Assembly (NCBI GenBank): GCA_031547465.1
Contig: JAVBRX010000066.1
Span: 1-7,815, forward strand
DNA length: 7,815 nt
From: Hohaiivirga sp031547465
Lineage (GTDB): Bacteria; Pseudomonadota; Alphaproteobacteria; Rhizobiales; Beijerinckiaceae
Direction: 5' to 3'
The position numbers and the translations under genes were made by a program. Every line of letters begins with the position of its first letter. Position 1 is the first letter of the stretch. This document shows, one piece after another, positions 5,723-7,815 of this stretch. The notes beneath the pieces were generated by a model that made no database searches, had not been told where the DNA came from, and saw only the letters and a list, made by a program, of their open reading frames with translations.

Positions 5723-7558
5723 ATGGCTAAGACTGTAAAGAAAGAAACTGCGACCCCGACTGTCAACGGTTCGGCATATCCGGTCGTCGATCATGCTTTC
5801 GACGTCGTGGTGGTCGGGGCCGGCGGCGCGGGCTTGCGCGCTACGGTCGGCTGTTCGCAGGCGGGCCTGCGCACCGCATGCGTGACCAAGGTGTTCCCGA
5901 CGCGCTCGCACACGGTTGCAGCGCAGGGCGGTATTTCCGCCTCCCTCGGCAACATGGGACGCGACGATTGGCGCTGGCATATGTACGACACCGTCAAGGG
6001 GTCGGACTGGCTCGGCGACCAGGATTCCATTGAGTATATGTGCCGTAACGCTCCGGCAGCGGTCTACGAACTTGAACACTGGGGCGTGCCGTTCTCGCGC
6101 ACCGCCGAAGGCAAGATCTATCAGCGCCCGTTCGGCGGCATGACGACCGAATACGGCAAAGGCACTGCACAGCGCACCTGCGCTGCCGCCGACCGTACTG
6201 GCCACGCGATGCTGCACACCATGTACGGCCAGGCGGTGAAGCACAATACGAACTTCTTCGTCGAGTACTTCGCCCTCGACCTCTTGATGGACAGCGAAGG
6301 CAAGTGCCGCGGCGTCATCGCTATCGATCTCGCCACCGGCACACTGCACCGCTTTCGGGCACACATGACGATCCTCGCCACCGGCGGTTACGGGCGTGCC
6401 TATTTCTCGGCAACCTCGGCCCATACCTGCACCGGCGACGGCGGCGGCATGGTGCTGCGGGCCGGGCTACCGCTTCAGGATATGGAATTCGTGCAGTTCC
6501 ACCCGACCGGCATTTACGGCTCAGGCTGCCTGATTACTGAAGGTTCGCGCGGAGAAGGCGGCTATCTCACCAATTCCGAGGGCGAGCGCTTCATGGAGCG
6601 TTATGCGCCATCGGCCAAGGATCTCGCCTCTCGCGACGTGGTGTCGAGGGCGATGACCATGGAGATCCGCGCCGGACGTGGCGTCGGCAAGCTCAAGGAT
6701 CACATCTATCTGCACCTCGAACATCTCGAACCGGCCCTACTGCACGAGCGCCTGCCCGGTATTTCGGAAAGCGCCAAGATCTTCGCCGGTGTCGATGTCA
6801 CCAAGGAGCCGATCCCGGTTCTGCCGACCGTTCACTACAACATGGGCGGCATCCCGACGAACTACCACGGCGAAGTATTGACGAAGAAAGGTGCCAATCC
6901 TGACTCGGTCGTCCCCGGCCTGATGGCGCTCGGCGAAGCAGCCTGCGTGTCTGTGCATGGAGCGAACCGCCTCGGCTCGAACTCGCTGATTGATCTCGTT
7001 GTATTCGGGCGCGCCTCCGGATTGCGCTGTGCCGAGATTCTCGAACCGAATGCCCCCCACGCCGAATTGCCGAAATCCGCTGACGACCCGGCTTTGGAGC
7101 GGCTTGATCGCATCCGCAACGCCAAGGGCGGTACGACGACGGCACAGTTGCGCAGCAAGATGCAGCGCACCATGCAGGACGATTGCGCGGTGTTCCGCAC
7201 TGGCGAAACCCTGGCGCAGGGCGTGAAGAACATTCACCAGGTCTGGGCTGGCATGTCCGATATGGGCATCACCGACCGCTCGATGATCTGGAACTCCGAT
7301 CTGGTCGAATCGCTGGAACTGGATAACCTGATCGTGCAGGCGGTGGCGACGATGGAAAGCGCCGCCAACCGCAAGGAATCACGCGGCGCACACGCCCGCG
7401 AGGATTTCCCCGAGCGCGACGACAAGAACTGGATGAAGCATTCCCTTGCATGGGTCGACGGCGATAAACATAAAGTCACTCTCGGCGATCGCCCTGTGCA
7501 TACCTACACCATGTCCAAGGACATTGATTACATTGAGCCGAAGGCGAGGGTTTACTGA
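5723..7558 (+). CDS. sdhA: Succinate dehydrogenase flavoprotein subunit SdhA
   Basis: The product is 611 aa, full length. It oxidises succinate to fumarate at a covalently bound FAD and passes electrons to SdhB, on the cytoplasmic face of complex II. Visible motifs: the dinucleotide-binding VVVVGAGGAGLRA (28-40); RSHTVAAQGGI (61-71), in which His63 is the residue carrying FAD; QFHPTGIYGSG (258-268) with substrate His260; TEGSRGEGG (272-280) with catalytic Arg276; SRDVVSRAM (303-311); PTVHYNMGG (368-376) with His371; and GANRLGSNSLIDLVVFGR (413-430) with Arg416. The C-terminal SRGAHAREDFPERDD (553-567) is the usual SdhA helical-domain signature. A polar N-terminal tail of about 20 residues precedes the FAD domain. 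The AGGGG ribosome binding site (5711-5715) begins in the sdhD stop codon. The TGA stop overlaps the sdhB ATG by one base. Confidence 0.98.
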   Translation: MAKTVKKETATPTVNGSAYPVVDHAFDVVVVGAGGAGLRATVGCSQAGLRTACVTKVFPTRSHTVAAQGGISASLGNMGRDDWRWHMYDTVKGSDWLGDQDSIEYMCRNAPAAVYELEHWGVPFSRTAEGKIYQRPFGGMTTEYGKGTAQRTCAAADRTGHAMLHTMYGQAVKHNTNFFVEYFALDLLMDSEGKCRGVIAIDLATGTLHRFRAHMTILATGGYGRAYFSATSAHTCTGDGGGMVLRAGLPLQDMEFVQFHPTGIYGSGCLITEGSRGEGGYLTNSEGERFMERYAPSAKDLASRDVVSRAMTMEIRAGRGVGKLKDHIYLHLEHLEPALLHERLPGISESAKIFAGVDVTKEPIPVLPTVHYNMGGIPTNYHGEVLTKKGANPDSVVPGLMALGEAACVSVHGANRLGSNSLIDLVVFGRASGLRCAEILEPNAPHAELPKSADDPALERLDRIRNAKGGTTTAQLRSKMQRTMQDDCAVFRTGETLAQGVKNIHQVWAGMSDMGITDRSMIWNSDLVESLELDNLIVQAVATMESAANRKESRGAHAREDFPERDDKNWMKHSLAWVDGDKHKVTLGDRPVHTYTMSKDIDYIEPKARVY

Positions 7559-7815
7559 TGGCCCAGTTCACGCTTCCCAAGAACTCCCGCGTCACCGAAG
7601 GCAAGGTGTGGCCGAAGCCCGAGAAAGCCAAACGGGTCCAGGAATTCCGCATCTACCGCTATAACCCGGATGACGGGCAGAACCCGCATATCGACACCTA
7701 TTACGTTGACCGGGACGATTGCGGGCCGATGATCCTCGACGCCCTGATGTGGATCAAGGACAACATCGACGCCAGCCTGACCTTCCGCCGCTCCTGCCGC
7801 GAGGGCATCTGCGGG
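7558..7815 (+). CDS. sdhB: Succinate dehydrogenase iron-sulfur subunit SdhB, N-terminal part
   Basis: The first 86 codons are present; the gene continues past the right edge. SdhB carries electrons from the SdhA flavin through 2Fe-2S, 4Fe-4S and 3Fe-4S clusters to ubiquinone. The visible part is the ferredoxin-like N-terminal domain: FRIYRYNPDDGQNPHIDTY (30-48), MILDALMWIKD (58-68), and the start of the 2Fe-2S cysteine motif SCREGICG (79-86) with Cys80 and Cys85. The remaining cluster ligands lie outside the window. The ATG overlaps the last base of the sdhA stop (TGATG), and GAGGG at 7546-7550 inside sdhA is 7 nt upstream, which points to translational coupling that would balance SdhA and SdhB. 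Confidence 0.97.
   Translation, partial: MAQFTLPKNSRVTEGKVWPKPEKAKRVQEFRIYRYNPDDGQNPHIDTYYVDRDDCGPMILDALMWIKDNIDASLTFRRSCREGICG

Noticed and set aside
5708..6424. 238-codon minus-strand frame opposite sdhA
   Set aside because: It lies wholly antisense to the highly conserved sdhA; a codon-composition shadow.

Overview
The window looks like chromosomal DNA of an alphaproteobacterium, most likely of the Rhizobiales (Hyphomicrobiales). The reasons are the alphaproteobacterial type of the SdhC, SdhD, SdhA and SdhB proteins in sdhCDAB order, the G+C-rich coding sequence, a DUF4424 protein, and a stand-alone meaB. The genus is not determined. Nothing here looks like a phage, a mobile element, CRISPR or an RNA gene.

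Layout. Positions 1-3271 are read leftward (- strand). Read 5'->3' on that strand, the order is: an exported DUF900-type alpha/beta hydrolase (2231-3271), a small membrane-anchored TerB-like protein (1618-2142), an exported DUF4424 protein (354-1409), and the start of an M20-family peptidase that leaves the window at position 1. A perfect 16-bp inverted repeat (182-219) lies between the last two. Positions 3503-7815 are read rightward: meaB (3503-4543), a 345-bp gap (4544-4888), then sdhC, sdhD, sdhA and the first 86 codons of sdhB. The two blocks diverge from 3272-3502.

How the genes work together. SdhC and SdhD are the heme- and quinone-binding membrane anchors, SdhA the flavoprotein and SdhB the iron-sulfur subunit of succinate dehydrogenase (complex II). 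Gaps of 13 and 11 bp and a 1-bp overlap mark them as one translationally packed operon. MeaB is the G-protein chaperone of methylmalonyl-CoA mutase, whose product succinyl-CoA enters the TCA cycle one step before succinate. Its neighbourhood with sdh is therefore metabolically sensible, although the long gap suggests separate transcription. The three leftward proteins (secreted hydrolase, membrane-anchored TerB-like protein, secreted DUF4424 protein) all appear destined for the cell envelope. No established joint function is known to me.

The window is largely ordinary. The points most worth a second look are the 16-bp palindrome, the structured gap before sdhC, and the uncharacterised envelope trio. 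Promoter calls were made by eye and are weak.
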